Shown: one piece after another, positions 36,993-47,254 of the stretch
How the letters are laid out: each line of letters begins with the position of its first letter
Position numbering within the stretch: the stretch's first letter is position 1
NCBI RefSeq assembly: GCF_905475465.1
Contig: NC_062243.1
Span: forward strand, 12,114,267-12,178,266
DNA from: Pieris napi
Lineage: Eukaryota; Arthropoda; Insecta; Lepidoptera; Pieridae
Direction: 5' to 3'
DNA: 64,000 nucleotides
Position numbers and translations under genes: made by a program
Notes under the pieces: generated by a model
Database searches by the model: none
Told to the model about the DNA's origin: nothing
Seen by the model: the letters and a program-made list of their open reading frames with translations, nothing else

Positions 36993-37729
36993 TGGCGCGT
37001 CTAAACGGGCCATGTTTTGCTGCAATTGATGGCTGCACTGTTGGCAACTGATTGTCCGGCCATTAGAAAAATATTTTAATGCAGCTGATGGCCGAACAAT
37101 CTATGGCTGGGCAATGTGTTGCAATATGTCTGCAATAGTATGGCCCATGATGCAGACTCCTAAACGGGCTATACAAACCGGCAACAATGGCTGACGAAAT
37201 CACACTTGTCCCAGCAGCTTATATTGTTTTAAAAAAGAAACAGAAAAAGAAGAGATTGTGGATTCGACCTTACTTAAATAGGCGTGAAACTGTAGACAAT
37301 TTGAGTCTAGAAATAAGTCTTGATAATAAATTATTCAAGAACTAGAATGTCAAAAGCAGTAATTTTTACGTAGTAATCTAACGTCAAATACAGCTGATCG
37401 CAAAACACAGAATATAGCAACAGGCACACTTCACTCATAGCAAACGTCATGTCGCGTAGAAAAGGATACACTGTGCCATAACAAAGAGAGTGACTGAAAC
37501 AACAATAGAACTGGCTGTGCAATATTGCAGTTGAATTCGATAGCCTAGCGATTGTCCGGCCACCCATCGGGGCAATATCGGCCATATGTGGCTATACAAA
37601 ACATGTTTGGCTATATGGCCGGGACATTACTGCAATATTGCATAGTGTGGCTGCTATTGTTTGCAATGTTGCCGACCACAGTGTTGCAGTCATCAATTGC
37701 AGCAAAACATGGCCCGTTTAGACGCGCCA
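36993..37729 (+). mobile_element. PIF/Harbinger-type DNA transposon, internally deleted, 737 bp
   Basis: Ends are exact 39-bp inverted repeats starting TGGCGCGTCTAAACGGGCCA, with imperfect pairing continuing inward. The three bases TTA flank the element on both sides (36990-36992 and 37730-37732). A TWA (TTA) 3-bp target duplication is the hallmark of the PIF/Harbinger superfamily. The interior keeps the beginning of a Harbinger-like transposase (37187-37345) but lacks the catalytic part and any Myb-like partner gene. Movement would need proteins from a full-length relative. Subterminal repeats rich in GGC, TTGCAAT and CTGCAAT lie inside both ends. Confidence 0.82.
37187..37345 (+). pseudogene. 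Truncated Harbinger transposase, N-terminal 52 codons
   Basis: The frame starts with ATG at 37187 (MADEITLVPAAY) and continues KKKQKKKRLWIRPYLNRR, then a short acidic segment and DNKLFKN followed by TAG at 37343-37345. The basic run followed by (W/L)W(I/V)RPxLxRR, then an acidic helix and a FKN(Y/F)LRM-like site is the usual start of PIF/Harbinger nuclease proteins. Here the frame stops exactly where FKNYLRM would continue. The DDE nuclease domain is absent. The family was recognised from the motif, not from a search. Confidence 0.65.
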
Positions 37730-39020
37730 TTAACTCTTAAGTAACATATATTAAAAAGCATAAGGATAACGAATACTAATTAATAAACAACTTACTAATT
37801 GTTATAAATAATAATAACACGATATTTACAGTAACACAAAATAGGAAAAAAATAATAAGAAAATAACACAGGGTTTAAGGCCTATCTGCCCAAGTCTCAC
37901 TGCTAAAAGCAGATTCTTCCAGACGCAGATAGGTGATCATAAGCGAATAGTATTAAAATTTTTAATATTTATCAGAATGAGCCTAGTATACTTAAATTAG
38001 AACGGCTTATAGCGACGTGTATTTCGTACGTATATTTTCTTATGTAAAAAAAATACTATTTTGTAAGAGAAATAAAGTTCTTTAAACATCAGCTTAAGGA
38101 AATATAAATTATTGAGTGTAATATGCAAATGTGTTTAAAAAATATTAACTCTGCTAGTAAGGCGTTAAGAGGCTTTACCTTATTAAAATTACACAGCGAA
38201 ATATCATTCAACAAAATAATTTTCAATTTGGTAGGCCAAAGGTGTAAAATGTTGGGTCTCAAAGACTATAACTCGCTTCGCCAAACATAGTTTTGTTTCG
38301 GAATCTTAGGATTAGACCATGTTTTCGCTCTCACGTCCGCTCTCTTCTATTATTGTGTGTGTCACGTTAGGGTTAGACTACTCTCTATTTCATTTCCAGC
38401 AGTACAAAGAGAGATCTGCATAGACCGGAATGACTGAATATTTATGAGAACCAAATACGTTTGAAATCACTGAGGAAAGCTAGTTTATTTTAAATTGTAA
38501 TTTTAAAGCAACCTCAGTGGCCAGGCTGACCTTTGGTGATTATAATATTTTTAGTTTGTACCGAACTAAAATTATTCTCATGGAAATTTTAAACAGAGAA
38601 ATTGGTAAGAGCTTTTGTGCCTCGCTCTTTGACGTAAGCTTTTTTATTTATAACAGTGCTTTGAAAGTTAATTTTGTTAATGTATTTCTTGTAATCTGGA
38701 TGTCCTGATTGTAAGTGATTTCGAGAAGGTATTATAAAAATTAAGATTATTATTATACAAACTGTATTTCTATAGGTAGGTCAGAATATATAAATACTTA
38801 GAATACGATTATTTTCAAAGGATTATCTCCTGGAAATGGAATGGATTTTTAAGATCACATTAAAACGCAACAAACACTTACACACGCTGACACATTGCAC
38901 ACTCCCACACAGATATCACAATAAATTATTAGTGAACTATCTTAGTACATAATATTCTTCGTATATATGGTGTAATCCGTCTTGGCTATATTATTAAATT
39001 AAAAATTGTAAATATATTAT
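37730..39020. other. Intronic stretch with no recognised gene
   Basis: AT-rich sequence. A segment around 38690-38760 ends in AAGATTATTATTATAC, perhaps a retroelement tail. The short + frame at 38517-38708 has no domain. Confidence 0.45.
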
Positions 39021-39190
39021 TATTGCCACAATCCGCTTCACACGACATTTTCTTTTGCAAATTAGTGAAATGTGGAATCGAATCCCGTTGGGGGTCTTCC
39101 CTGAGAGACGACCTCCAATTGTTTAAAGAAAGAGTATACTCATTTCTCAAAGGCCGGCAACGTAACGACTATAATAGGTGTCCATGGGCT
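39021..39190 (+). pseudogene. LINE ORF2 3'-end relic (GRQRT family)
   Basis: The + frame reads GIESRWGSSLRDDLQLFKER, then VYSFLKGRQRN before it decays. Compare SFKKRAYQILKGRQRT in the copy at 55970-56332. Followed by GGTGTCCATGGGCTGCGATG. This is the C-terminal tip of the reverse transcriptase protein of a non-LTR element, inactive. Confidence 0.65.
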
Positions 39191-40673
39191 GCGATGACTT
39201 TTTATAAAAATATCGAAATAATAATTAATATTATAATAACAAACTTTATTCATGACACATAGATTGTGCCAAAATTCATATAACGCTAGTCCCTGTGTTG
39301 TGGGTAACTAGATAACAATTACTACGTGGTACATGGTACATGTTTAAACCAGTTTTTTGAGAAAAGTGTTTAGTGTTACAACTAATGAAACACAAGTCTT
39401 ATTAGACATAAGTATGCGTGAATGTGTGAGTATGTGAATGGGTGTGTGTGAGCATGTATTTGAGAGTGTAGCTGAGAGTTGTTATATTTAGGAACCTCAG
39501 ATTCAGACTAAAATACGTAGTAAGGCCTCTGTAGATTCGAAATCCACTAATATGATTATATGCCGTGAATTATGAATAAACGGTTAAATAAATAAATTAC
39601 ATTCGTATACAAGGAGTATATTTTATATTGAAGAATACGTTGTTTGAGTCTGTATTCTTCCCTGGAAAAATTCAAGTATAATTTTCATCTGTTTTCGTTC
39701 TTTATTTAAATTTCCATACGTCATTTTCGAAACAAAAATAAAATTGTAATTCGAATGACGTACATTTAAATATGGAATATTAAAATTCAGTACACACTCG
39801 CTTAAATCGTCGCGTTAAAGTCGAGTAAGTGAACTGAGTAAATACAAACGTTATTAGGGCACGTGTACACTACAATTGTACGCTCCACGTAGCACCGTGT
39901 CTAGAGTACATCGCAATCAGTGAACACCCTGTCAACTTGAAACTTTCTCTGCCTCCGCATCCTAATTTTATATACACTTTCAAATTGTAAAATAAATATA
40001 ACAATTAAGAGATTTTAGATGACTTCTAAATACGAAAATTATGTAAAAATTAATTTACCTTGAAACATTCAACCCTCTTGATAAAAAATCCAATCAAAAC
40101 TTAAATATAAAATATTTTTTCTTTTTTTTTCTGGCTGGCTGGCTGCATCTCTATCTTGAGCATTTTTCTCCTAATCTTCCCCACTTATTTAAGCTCGTCA
40201 ACCCACCGTGCAAGAGGATCTCTTTCTTTTCCATTGTGGCCCTTTCAATCTTGTTGCCCTGTTTGTTCACCTGCCATTGCTCATGAGAGCGATTTTCATG
40301 TAATAAACAATATTATTAAATCGAGTTATCTTTATCATCTTCATTGGTTCCTATATACGTCTAATTACGACTCGTAGTAACAGTTATATGAAATTTGAAG
40401 ACAGCTCTGAAACGTCCTACTCATAACAGATGTCTTAAATATTTCGTTTATATATATGTATTTATTAATTCATATATATTTTTTCCTAAATTGTCTCTCC
40501 GTAAAGTCTCACATTATTTATTAATAAGGATATTTAACCTATGAAAGTGTCCAATAACACTACTTACAGTCTCTATTAAAGAGAAGACTCTCTTGTGTTC
40601 TATTTTATCACTTAAAACTGATGTGCATTATCACTAATTCAAATGAATTAATATTATATTTTTCTTGTTACAG

Positions 40674-40758
40674 GGGATTCGGGTTTATCACATTCGGCGA
40701 CCCCGCTAGTGTAGACAAAGTTTTAGCACAAGGAACGCATGAATTAGATGGAAAGAAG
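40674..40758 (+). CDS. Rbp6: Rbp6/Musashi-family internal exon: second half of RRM1
   Basis: The exon is 85 nt. It is preceded by a T-rich tract and CAG at 40671-40673 and followed by GTGAGTG at 40759. The first base completes a codon begun upstream (an Arg codon in relatives); then 28 codons read GFGFITF, GDPASV and DKVLAQGTHELDGKK. GFGFITF is the RNP1 strand of an RRM, including two aromatic residues that stack on RNA. The rest is helix 2 and the following loop. Musashi-type proteins bind short UAG-containing motifs in mRNA 3' UTRs and regulate translation, mainly in neural and stem cells. The wording matches insect Rbp6 better than Drosophila msi, which differs in this segment. Joining to the 62009 exon keeps frame (phase 0). 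The exon is too short to stand as an isolated open frame. Confidence 0.88.
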
Positions 40759-40803
40759 GTGAGTGAATTTAAATTAATTATTCTTTATTTTTGTAAGTAA
40801 CAT

Positions 40804-40900
40804 GAGGCAAACGGGCTAGTAAAGCTGATGTTAAGTGATACCGCCCATGATCACTCACAATGCCAGACGGCTCGCAAATGCGTTGCCGGCCTTTATATTT
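40804..40900 (-). pseudogene. LINE ORF2 3'-end relic 46 bp downstream of the Rbp6 exon
   Basis: The - strand carries the GRQRT family motif (complement of GCGTTGCCGGCC and AGTGATACCGCCCATGATCA). It begins 46 bases after the donor splice site. A related relic in the opposite orientation lies upstream of the same exon at 39021-39190. Confidence 0.65.
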
Positions 40901-41084
40901 CATGTATAAGTTATTAAATTCAGATGTTCGTTACTAAATCATGATATACGTCTTAACGGGCCTGGATGAACCTGACCTTTGTGGCTAAAATTTATGGTTC
41001 CCATAAAAGGAAAAACTAGTTCCGCTACAACCCTTAATCTTGGAATTAGATATCGTTATCTATTTCGTCATCATTTTTTTATAT

Positions 41085-41245
41085 AACAGGCTAGTTGGTG
41101 ACCAGCCTTCTCTGTCGTCATATTGAGTCTAAGACATGCCGGTTTCCTAGCGATATTTACATTTTACGTATTTCCACATATAACATACAGTCTATTGGTT
41201 TCAAACCTACAACCTCAAAGATAAAGTTCGCTCATTACTAGACCT
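41085..41245 (-). mobile_element. tRNA-derived SINE, strongly diverged
   Basis: On the - strand it keeps the order box B (complement of TCAAACCTACAACCTC), ACCAATAGAC, CGATAT and GGCATGTCTTAGACTC. Many substitutions and deletions show it is old. Confidence 0.6.
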
Positions 41246-41248
41246 GTT

Positions 41249-41429
41249 TTCATATTAAGTCTAAGGTATGCCAGTTTCTTCACGATATTTTACTTTCACG
41301 TATTAGCGAGTGTTTAATGTACCCAATACCCATAGAAAGTTTTTGTAGCCTTTCTATTGGTGAACACCCGGGCTTTGAACCTACGAGCTCAGAGATGAAG
41401 GTCGCACGCTCAAAGTAGGCCAACACAGA
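41249..41429 (-). mobile_element. tRNA-derived SINE, diverged copy adjacent to the previous one
   Basis: The - strand begins with the complement of GTAGGCCAACACAG (box A side), then GGTTCAAAGCCCGGGTG, CATTAAACACTCGC and CTGGCATACCTTAGAC. Lies in tandem with 41085-41245 in the same orientation; the shared ATATTRAGTCTAAG strings suggest either a local duplication or two independent insertions. Confidence 0.65.
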
Positions 41430-41536
41430 TTCCTCCCTGAAGTATGTTACATAGTGTATATTTATAAAATTTGTTATAGCTTCTAGTTTTCTTAAGCCAA
41501 CTTAGATATTTACAAGTATATAAGAAATATTTCCAA

Positions 41537-41982
41537 TTAACATTCGCTCGAACGGTGAAGGAAAACATCGTGAGGAAACCGACATGTCTTAGGGTGAGAT
41601 CTATAGTGCGCACTTGGACTTTGCTCAGACTTTACTTACGAAAAACACTAAGGTTAAACTATGATTTAGTATATTTATAGACATTTTAACGGTGAGATTA
41701 AGCTAAGCTCAAGCTAAGACAGAAATTGATGTTTCATTTCATGTAATACCTTCTTTATTATCCTTTAAAAAAGTAAAGAATGGTTGTAGTTAAGTCTGAG
41801 CAAAGTCTAAGTGCGCACTATAGATCTCACCCTTAGACCCAAAAAGTCGACGGTGTGTGTCAGGCACAGGAGGCTGATCACCACCTTCCCTCTTAGATTG
41901 AAAAATGATCATGAAACAGATACAGAAATCTGAGGCCCAGATCTAAAAGAGGTTGTGGCGCCACTGATTTATTTATTTATGA
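41537..41982 (+). mobile_element. tRNA-derived SINE, head missing, split by a MITE
   Basis: Left part 41537-41591 has ATTCGCTCGAACGGTGAAGG and ACATCGTGAGGAAACCGAC; right part 41833-41982 resumes at TTAGACCCAAAAAGTCGACG and runs to GTGGCGCCACTGATTTATTT. The break is exactly at CTTA/GACCC, where the 241-bp element at 41592-41832 sits with TTA duplicated. The SINE must therefore predate the MITE. The tRNA-like head is absent. Confidence 0.9.
41592..41832. mobile_element. MITE with 46-bp inverted repeats and TTA duplication, 241 bp
   Basis: Begins GGGTGAGATCTATAGTGCGC and ends with the inverse, pairing over about 46 bases with two or so mismatches. TTA is present on both sides (41589-41591 and 41833-41835), and the interrupted SINE shows what the empty site looked like. 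There is no coding capacity. The TTA duplication points to the PIF/Harbinger group; the ends differ from those of the element at 36993-37729, so it is a separate family. Confidence 0.9.
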
Positions 41983-42506
41983 GAAATTCTTTGAATATTC
42001 CACTAAGTACACATAAATGAGTACTGAGAATCATTTTATACTCATGTTTTCATATTTCTCTGCGTTTACTTTTACAATTTTAATTCTCTTGGCTACTTAA
42101 AATTGCACGGTAAAATCATGATGGGAAAAACAACAGTTGAAAATGTTTTTACTTCCGACTCGTGAAAAATTTCGTGAACATATTATTTACTTATTAAAGT
42201 CACTTTTAAAAATCTGTTTTTGAATAAGAACAAAACAACTACGCTGTCTTATAATTTACATAATATATATTTTAGACATTTAAATATATAGACAATTATT
42301 ACGGAACTATTGAAAAGGCTTGTAAATGTTTAAACTACTTAACGATTGTTATCTTCGTTTAATTGTGATTGGTCAAAATTTTTAAAACGCGTTGGCGCGC
42401 GACATTATGTTTCATGTTACTTCCGTTTGACCAATCACAAGTAAACGCACGCTCTCGTCTTTTGTTTTATATTTAAACTGCTCAGATGATTGCCATCGTT
42501 GGTCTA

Positions 42507-42533
42507 TCGGATCTATTGGATCTATTGGATCGG
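42507..42533 (+). repeat. Short tandem repeat, GGATCTATT units
   Basis: GGATCTATT occurs twice, flanked by further GGATC, immediately before the degenerate SINE at 42527. A small replication-slippage array. Confidence 0.6.
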
Positions 42534-42690
42534 TTTTAACGTGCGACCCTCATCCCTGGGTCACAACGAAGACAAAGAAACCAGCATGCTTTAGACCTAA
42601 AAGTCAATTACTTACTTTGCCTATTAGTAATGATCACGGAATAGATACAGAAATGTGAGGCCAAGAGTTGGGTTATAGCGACATTCGTTT
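42527..42690 (+). mobile_element. tRNA-derived SINE, degenerate copy
   Basis: Recognisable pieces: AACGTGCGACCCTCATCCCTGG, AGACCTAAAAGTCAAT, TTGCCTATTAGTAATGATCA and ATACAGAAATGTGAGGCCAA. The segment from box B to the middle of the body is deleted. Confidence 0.65.
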
Positions 42691-43298
42691 GTTTTATTAC
42701 CTTTTTTTAAATGATAAACTTTACATATAATTAGAATGGCAAAACTGCGATTTTAAAACGCGCCTGGAACGTTTAAATTAATCAAGTACAATTTAAATTG
42801 CTGGATTTATTGCTCTGATGTTTTATTTTTTAGTACATTGCCCATTAATCTTAGCTTCAAATGTACTGCATCGGATGAATCGGTCAACTGTTGCGAGTGT
42901 ACAGTTAGCAATTTCAATAATCCGTAAAAGCTTCCATACATTTATGTAAACACTCATCTTTATATCGGTCCCGGGCATTCTCGACAGATGGAGAAAAAAA
43001 AACGATTACTACCGCTCGCCACGAAATAATCTAGATAAATTACAGAGCCCGGCGTTGTTTACTTTGATTAAATTGTAGTCGACTGGCGGAAGATTAGCTG
43101 AAGCCTCACAAATCGAGCGAGAAGAGAGCGTTTTCTCAATTTACATAAAATGAACGCGAAAATCGCGGCATTCATTCAGTATTTCTTATATTGGTTTTGT
43201 GCTTTAAGACATACTTACTAAGAGATGATAGATATTCGATACTGTGATTTTTATTAACATGAACATTCCTTTCAAAGGTCATAAAAAATAAAGCAATG

Positions 43299-44062
43299 GC
43301 GCTACAAACATTTTAGGTCTAGGCCTTAAGATTTATGTATCTGCTTCATGATTTGTCAACCTAATAGGCAAGTAGGTGATCAAATTCCTGTGCCGCGATA
43401 CACGCCGTCGATTTTTTGGGTCTAAGGCAAGCCGGTTAAAATAAATAAATAAAATATGTTTATTATGGAACATAAGATACATGTATCACTTATTCCACGT
43501 CATTAAATTTGAATTTGTAGGCATCCCTACTCATCGGCAAAGAAGACAGAGGGTGTAGGCCGAGAGAAAAAGCCGGCGTAAAAAACTCTCGGTACTCTTT
43601 TAAAATAGCAAATCATCAAACAACACTTATTTTAAAACAAATATCGCAAATTAATTAGAGGTAGCCTGTCTAGCACTAGTCCCAGGCCCTTTTATCAACT
43701 AGATAATCGTTGACTTTATAGTAAGCCTTTTTACACAGCATTTCTTTAATACATTTCTTAAATTTATTGAAAGGCAGAGATAAAAGAGCCTCTGGGATTT
43801 TATTAAAGAAGAGTATCCCTTTCCCCAAAAAAAAATTACTAACTTTAGATAGTCTAGTACGGGGAAATTGTAGCCTGCGTTTGTTCCGTGTATTAACATT
43901 GTGCGTATGTTCTATTCTAGTAAACCTATCGCGATGTTTTCCTTCACCGTTCGTGTGAATGTTGAATGCGCACATAGAAAATCTATTGGTGCACAGACGG
44001 AGATTGAACCTACGACAGGGATGAGATTCGCAGGCTGAAGCCACTAGGCCAACACTGCACTC
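43299..44062 (-). mobile_element. tRNA-derived SINE split by a LINE fragment
   Basis: The - strand SINE head and first body half lie at 43922-44062 (complement of AGTGTTGGCCTAGTGGCTTC and GTGCACCAATAG), and its second half at 43299-43437 (GACCCAAAAAATCGACGGCG, TGATCACCTACTTGCC). Between them 43438-43921 is unrelated to the SINE and is a LINE 3' end. The apparent 153-codon - strand frame at 43676-44137 is an artefact that fuses SINE antisense to LINE sequence. Confidence 0.85.
43438..43921 (-). pseudogene. LINE 3' end inserted in a SINE; reverse transcriptase C-terminus
   Basis: The - strand frame reads NTRNKRRLQFPRTRLSKVSN, FFNKIPEALLSLPFNKFKK and KAYYKVNDYLVDKRAWD, then TAG. It lines up with YSTRNKDKISAPTRRLHKTS ... 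FFNKIPSEIQALSINKFKSY ... AYYNINEYLNDPSAW at the end of the LINE protein at 53224-55008, so both belong to the same broad group but different families. It is followed by a 3' UTR and an AT-rich tail (TTTTATTTATTTATTTT). A 5'-truncated, dead copy. Confidence 0.8.
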
Positions 44063-44960
44063 AAAAGTCATAAAGTCGTAGTTATTTTCTTGTTTCCAAT
44101 TTTCATATCTTGATTCTCTAACATTCTGCCTCATCATTTGGTGATGATGGGGCAGCTAACCGCATCCCACTCTCCGAGGCATAGCTAAACTTACATACTT
44201 TTATTTATGTTCCATATTTCGGTCCCTATGGAAAAAAAATCTGTTGGTTGGATTTGTTTTTATCTATAGCAAGTTTTTGCTGAACTTTGTAATTTATGAA
44301 TTCCTACAATTATCATTACTGTATATTTATTTGTTATTGACACATAAGATCCTTGTTACATTTCTAGTCATTTCTTTTTTCTACATAGGATAGAGAAAAT
44401 TATGCCCACACTTTAACTAACTATATTCTTCATAATAAATATGTTCTACAAAAAACCTCTAGTTCACTTCACCTTTTTCATCATGAGCCTTCTGAGCTTG
44501 TTAGTCCCAGAGTCTCCGGGTTTTCCAAGATTTTTCCGGATTATTGCACTCATAGTTATAAATACATCGGTTCTCAGCCAGAATTTGAACGCTGGACCTC
44601 TGTGTTAAATATAATATTACGTGTATCTTTTCATAAAAGTTACCCTTTATACAGGATTTAGTCTCCAATACATATTTATCATAATGGTTTTTGCTGTTCG
44701 TCCTTCAAGTGTGAAACTTCTGCCATTTATATTTTATTAAGAAATATCGAAACTTTATTTTTCCATCCAAGTTTGTTTCGAGGCGTATCGATTGGAAACG
44801 ATTGAATAGTAACATTTATCGCGTAAGTAATTTCATTCACTATAAATATATGAATTAATTAAAAGATATATTTTAAAGAATATGTACTTAGACGAATCAC
44901 ATAGAGTTTAAGTCTTACTTAATTATTCGATAATTTTATATTATACTTTATTAATATTTT
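44063..44960. other. Intronic stretch with no recognised gene
   Basis: No coding or repeat identified. A box B-like string near 44581 (AGAATTTGAACGCTGGACC) may be a tRNA-derived scrap. Confidence 0.4.
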
Positions 44961-45206
44961 GTAGTGTTGGCCTAGTGGCTTTAGCGTGCGACTCTCATCC
45001 TTGAATCCTAGGTTCTACACTCGGCTGTGCACCAATGGACTTTATTTCTATGTGCGCATTTAACATTCGCTCGAACCGTGAAGGAGAACATCGTGAGGAA
45101 GCCGGCTTACTTTAGACCCTAAAAGACGACGGCGTGTGTCAGGCACAGGAAGCTGATCACCTACTTGCCTATTAGATTGACATATGATCATGAAACAGAT
45201 AATTTT
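44961..45206 (+). mobile_element. tRNA-derived SINE
   Basis: From GTAGTGTTGGCCTAGTGGC and GACTCTCATCC through a mutated box B (GGTTCTACACTCGG) to GTGCACCAATGG, AACATCGTGAGGAAGCCGG, GACGGCGTGTGTCAGGCAC and ATGATCATGAAACAGAT. It is truncated before the usual 3' tail. The box B mutations would probably cripple its own transcription. Confidence 0.88.
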
Positions 45207-45821
45207 TTTTAATATATTGCGTTGTAACAGATTTTCAAATGTATTTTAAAAGCGTTAAAATGAAACTTATTTTAATAGTCCAGCATTTTCCTTCCAATAC
45301 TGGTAGTATTATTCTAGGTTTTGTTATTTTATAGTGGTATGACACGTTTGAAATAGTCTAACGACGTTAGCTTAGCACTTCTTAAATAAGTAAATATAAA
45401 CGTAGTACTAAAGAAAAAGCTTAACAATATTAACGTTATAGGAACTTTGATGTGTCCTGAATGTGCCACAAATGCTGCCTAAATGACGTCTAGGAACATT
45501 AATAAATCACGTCGTCTTCAAAAATATATCGCTTGAATATTCTGAGCAAAACCTCGAACAAATAAATTTTGTTACCGATATAAAATGTTTTATCAAATTG
45601 AGGTCGAACATTACAAATCCGACATAAACTTAACGTAATATTTTTAACAATTAAAATATGACTTGAAAATTAACTTTATTAAGTTTATTAGATTTCTTGA
45701 AACTCTATTTAAGTTCCCAATTGTAGTGCATATATTATCATAATAGATACAACAAAAAAATACGTTATTTCCGAATGTATTAAGATGCCACGACATTCAT
45801 TTTTGGATAATCTTTGTACTT
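45207..45821. other. Intronic stretch with no recognised gene
   Basis: AT-rich with no coding or repeat signal that I could identify. Confidence 0.45.
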
Positions 45822-46139
45822 TTCAAATTCATTTAGGTAACACAATGTACACATTATGAACGTCAATAAATAAATACATATTAAATGCTTCTCATTTTAC
45901 ATTTATCGCCAGTTCTCTAATCAAGGCCGTAGAACGGACGAAAAGAACTGGCAATAAACTCTCCGCCACTCTTCTTAATCGCCAAGTTTTATTTACACAA
46001 TGTTTGTAAGGAATTGCAACCATTACACCATGTTCCACGTGACATATTAAAATAATTAATCGTTAATTAATAATAATAAATAAAAGATTTTCCTCTATCA
46101 GCAGGAGGATATTGAAATAGGAGCACGCACTTACATTCT
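45822..46139 (-). repeat. 5'-truncated LINE 3' UTR copy, related to 53224-55746
   Basis: On the - strand it matches 55395-55746 for most of its length: TGTAAGTGCGTGCTCCTATT, then GGAACATGGTGTAATGGTTG, GAGTGGCGGAGAGTTTATTG, TTCTACGGCC (LINE at 53224: TTCTACGCCC) and GTACATTGTGTTACCTA. It lacks the 18-A run found in the other copy and carries only 3' UTR sequence. Confidence 0.85.
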
Positions 46140-46919
46140 AATTTCAATTATTTTTCTATTAATTATTAATTGAATGTCCTAAATAGCTAAACACATTTGG
46201 TGCCTCCACTGGTAGATTACTTGAAGATATCGTTATTGCAATATTTGTAGCAATTCGAGCACGTCACGTCAGGATCACGTTGTACAAAAACTTAAAGAAA
46301 CGCTTTCGTTATTTTTCTAAGGACTTCTAAGGTTTTTAAATAATTATTGTAGCGTATAATACGAAATTAGCCTACTTATGAGCGTATTTAAATATATCGG
46401 CGTTTTGATTTTCTCAATAAAAGGTATTAATGCTTCTTCAAAGTAAGGTTCATTTGTATGGGCTTTTATTTGGCAGCCAATTAGAATTTCTTTGCCCGCC
46501 ATCCCTGGCTCTGTGGATCCCTTTTGTCGCAGCCGGAACTGCTTGAAGAAGCCACTTAAAGACTTAAATTTCATCTAGTAAGCCTAACTAAAATGAATTA
46601 TTTTTTATATTTTCCTTTCTTAAATTAAAATGAACCCTGGATTAAGTACATTTTGGTTCTTTTGTCAAGCTTTTAAGCAATTCCAAGTATTTAGGGATTT
46701 TGTTTGTACTCAATAATTTTGATAAAACCATCATATAAATAATAATGTATTATTTAATTTCATATAGATAACTTAAATGCACATACGAAGGTCAGTAAAA
46801 TAAATAATGGTTCTTAATTTACTTTCCAGTACTCAGATCAAGGTTGGTTTTTTGTAACAAAATTTTTGTAAGCACTTTCAACCATTATTAATGAGTCAAT
46901 AGTACAATTTCTTAATTAA
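46140..46919. other. Intronic stretch with no recognised gene
   Basis: The 76-codon - strand frame at 46344-46574 is preceded by less AT-rich DNA but has no domain signature I recognise; treated as chance. Confidence 0.4.
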
Positions 46920-47095
46920 AATGCTATATTCGTTTTGTCCTTGGTTTATTAAAATTGTAATTGCTGTATATTTTTATTTCTTTTTGTAAAATTTAGATTT
47001 ACCGTAATTGTCATGTATTGTAGAATAGATTGTCACTTATACCGTATAAAATGCAATATATCTGATGTGATTTACTTTAATAAATAAATATCTGT
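46920..47095 (+). repeat. LINE-like 3' tail repeat, copy 3
   Basis: TTTTTATTTCTTTTTGTAAA, TTACCGTAATTGTCATG and a terminal ACTTTAATAAATAAATA parallel the copies at 17860 and 24050. Confidence 0.35.
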
Positions 47096-47137
47096 CTAAA
47101 CATATATTGCTATTTCAAACCTTGTTAGTATGTTTTA

Positions 47138-47252
47138 TAGAACAGGGGTGAAACGGGCAGGAGGCTCACCTGATGTTTAGTGATGCCAGAGGGCTCGCGA
47201 GTGCGTTGCCGGCCTTTTAAGAATTGGTACGCTCTCTTCTTGCAGGAGCCTA
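47138..47252 (-). pseudogene. LINE ORF2 3'-end relic (GRQRT family)
   Basis: The - strand carries the motif complement (GGCAGGAGGCTCACCTGATG, GCGAGTGCGTTGCCGGCC), continuing to the complement of GGTACGCTCTCTTCTTGCAG. There is an internal deletion relative to 16775-16931. Confidence 0.7.
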
Positions 47253-47254
47253 AG

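Larger units (their letters stand above)
1..40673 (+). other. Rbp6: Rbp6 intron upstream of the first visible exon (5' end outside window)
   Basis: This stretch ends at a 3' splice site (pyrimidine-rich run, then TTGTTACAG ending at 40673). The exon after it starts one base into a codon, so an upstream coding exon must exist. I looked for the first half of RRM1 (RNP2 strand, then the helix leading to RGFGF) and did not find it here, so the intron is probably at least 40.7 kb. Long introns are expected in neuronal RNA-binding protein genes. An uncoded alternative promoter or 5' UTR exon inside this stretch cannot be excluded. Confidence 0.7.

Noticed and set aside
1..40673. Upstream Rbp6 exon with the first half of RRM1
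   Set aside because: No segment coding for the RNP2 strand (FIGGLSW-type) or the residues ending in an Arg codon split before a donor was found; it is probably outside the window.
40804..40900. Extension of the Rbp6 exon by intron retention
   Set aside because: The sequence after GTGAGTG is a recognisable LINE relic and carries stops.
43676..44137. 153-codon - strand frame
   Set aside because: A chance fusion of SINE antisense with the C-terminal coding of an inserted LINE fragment.
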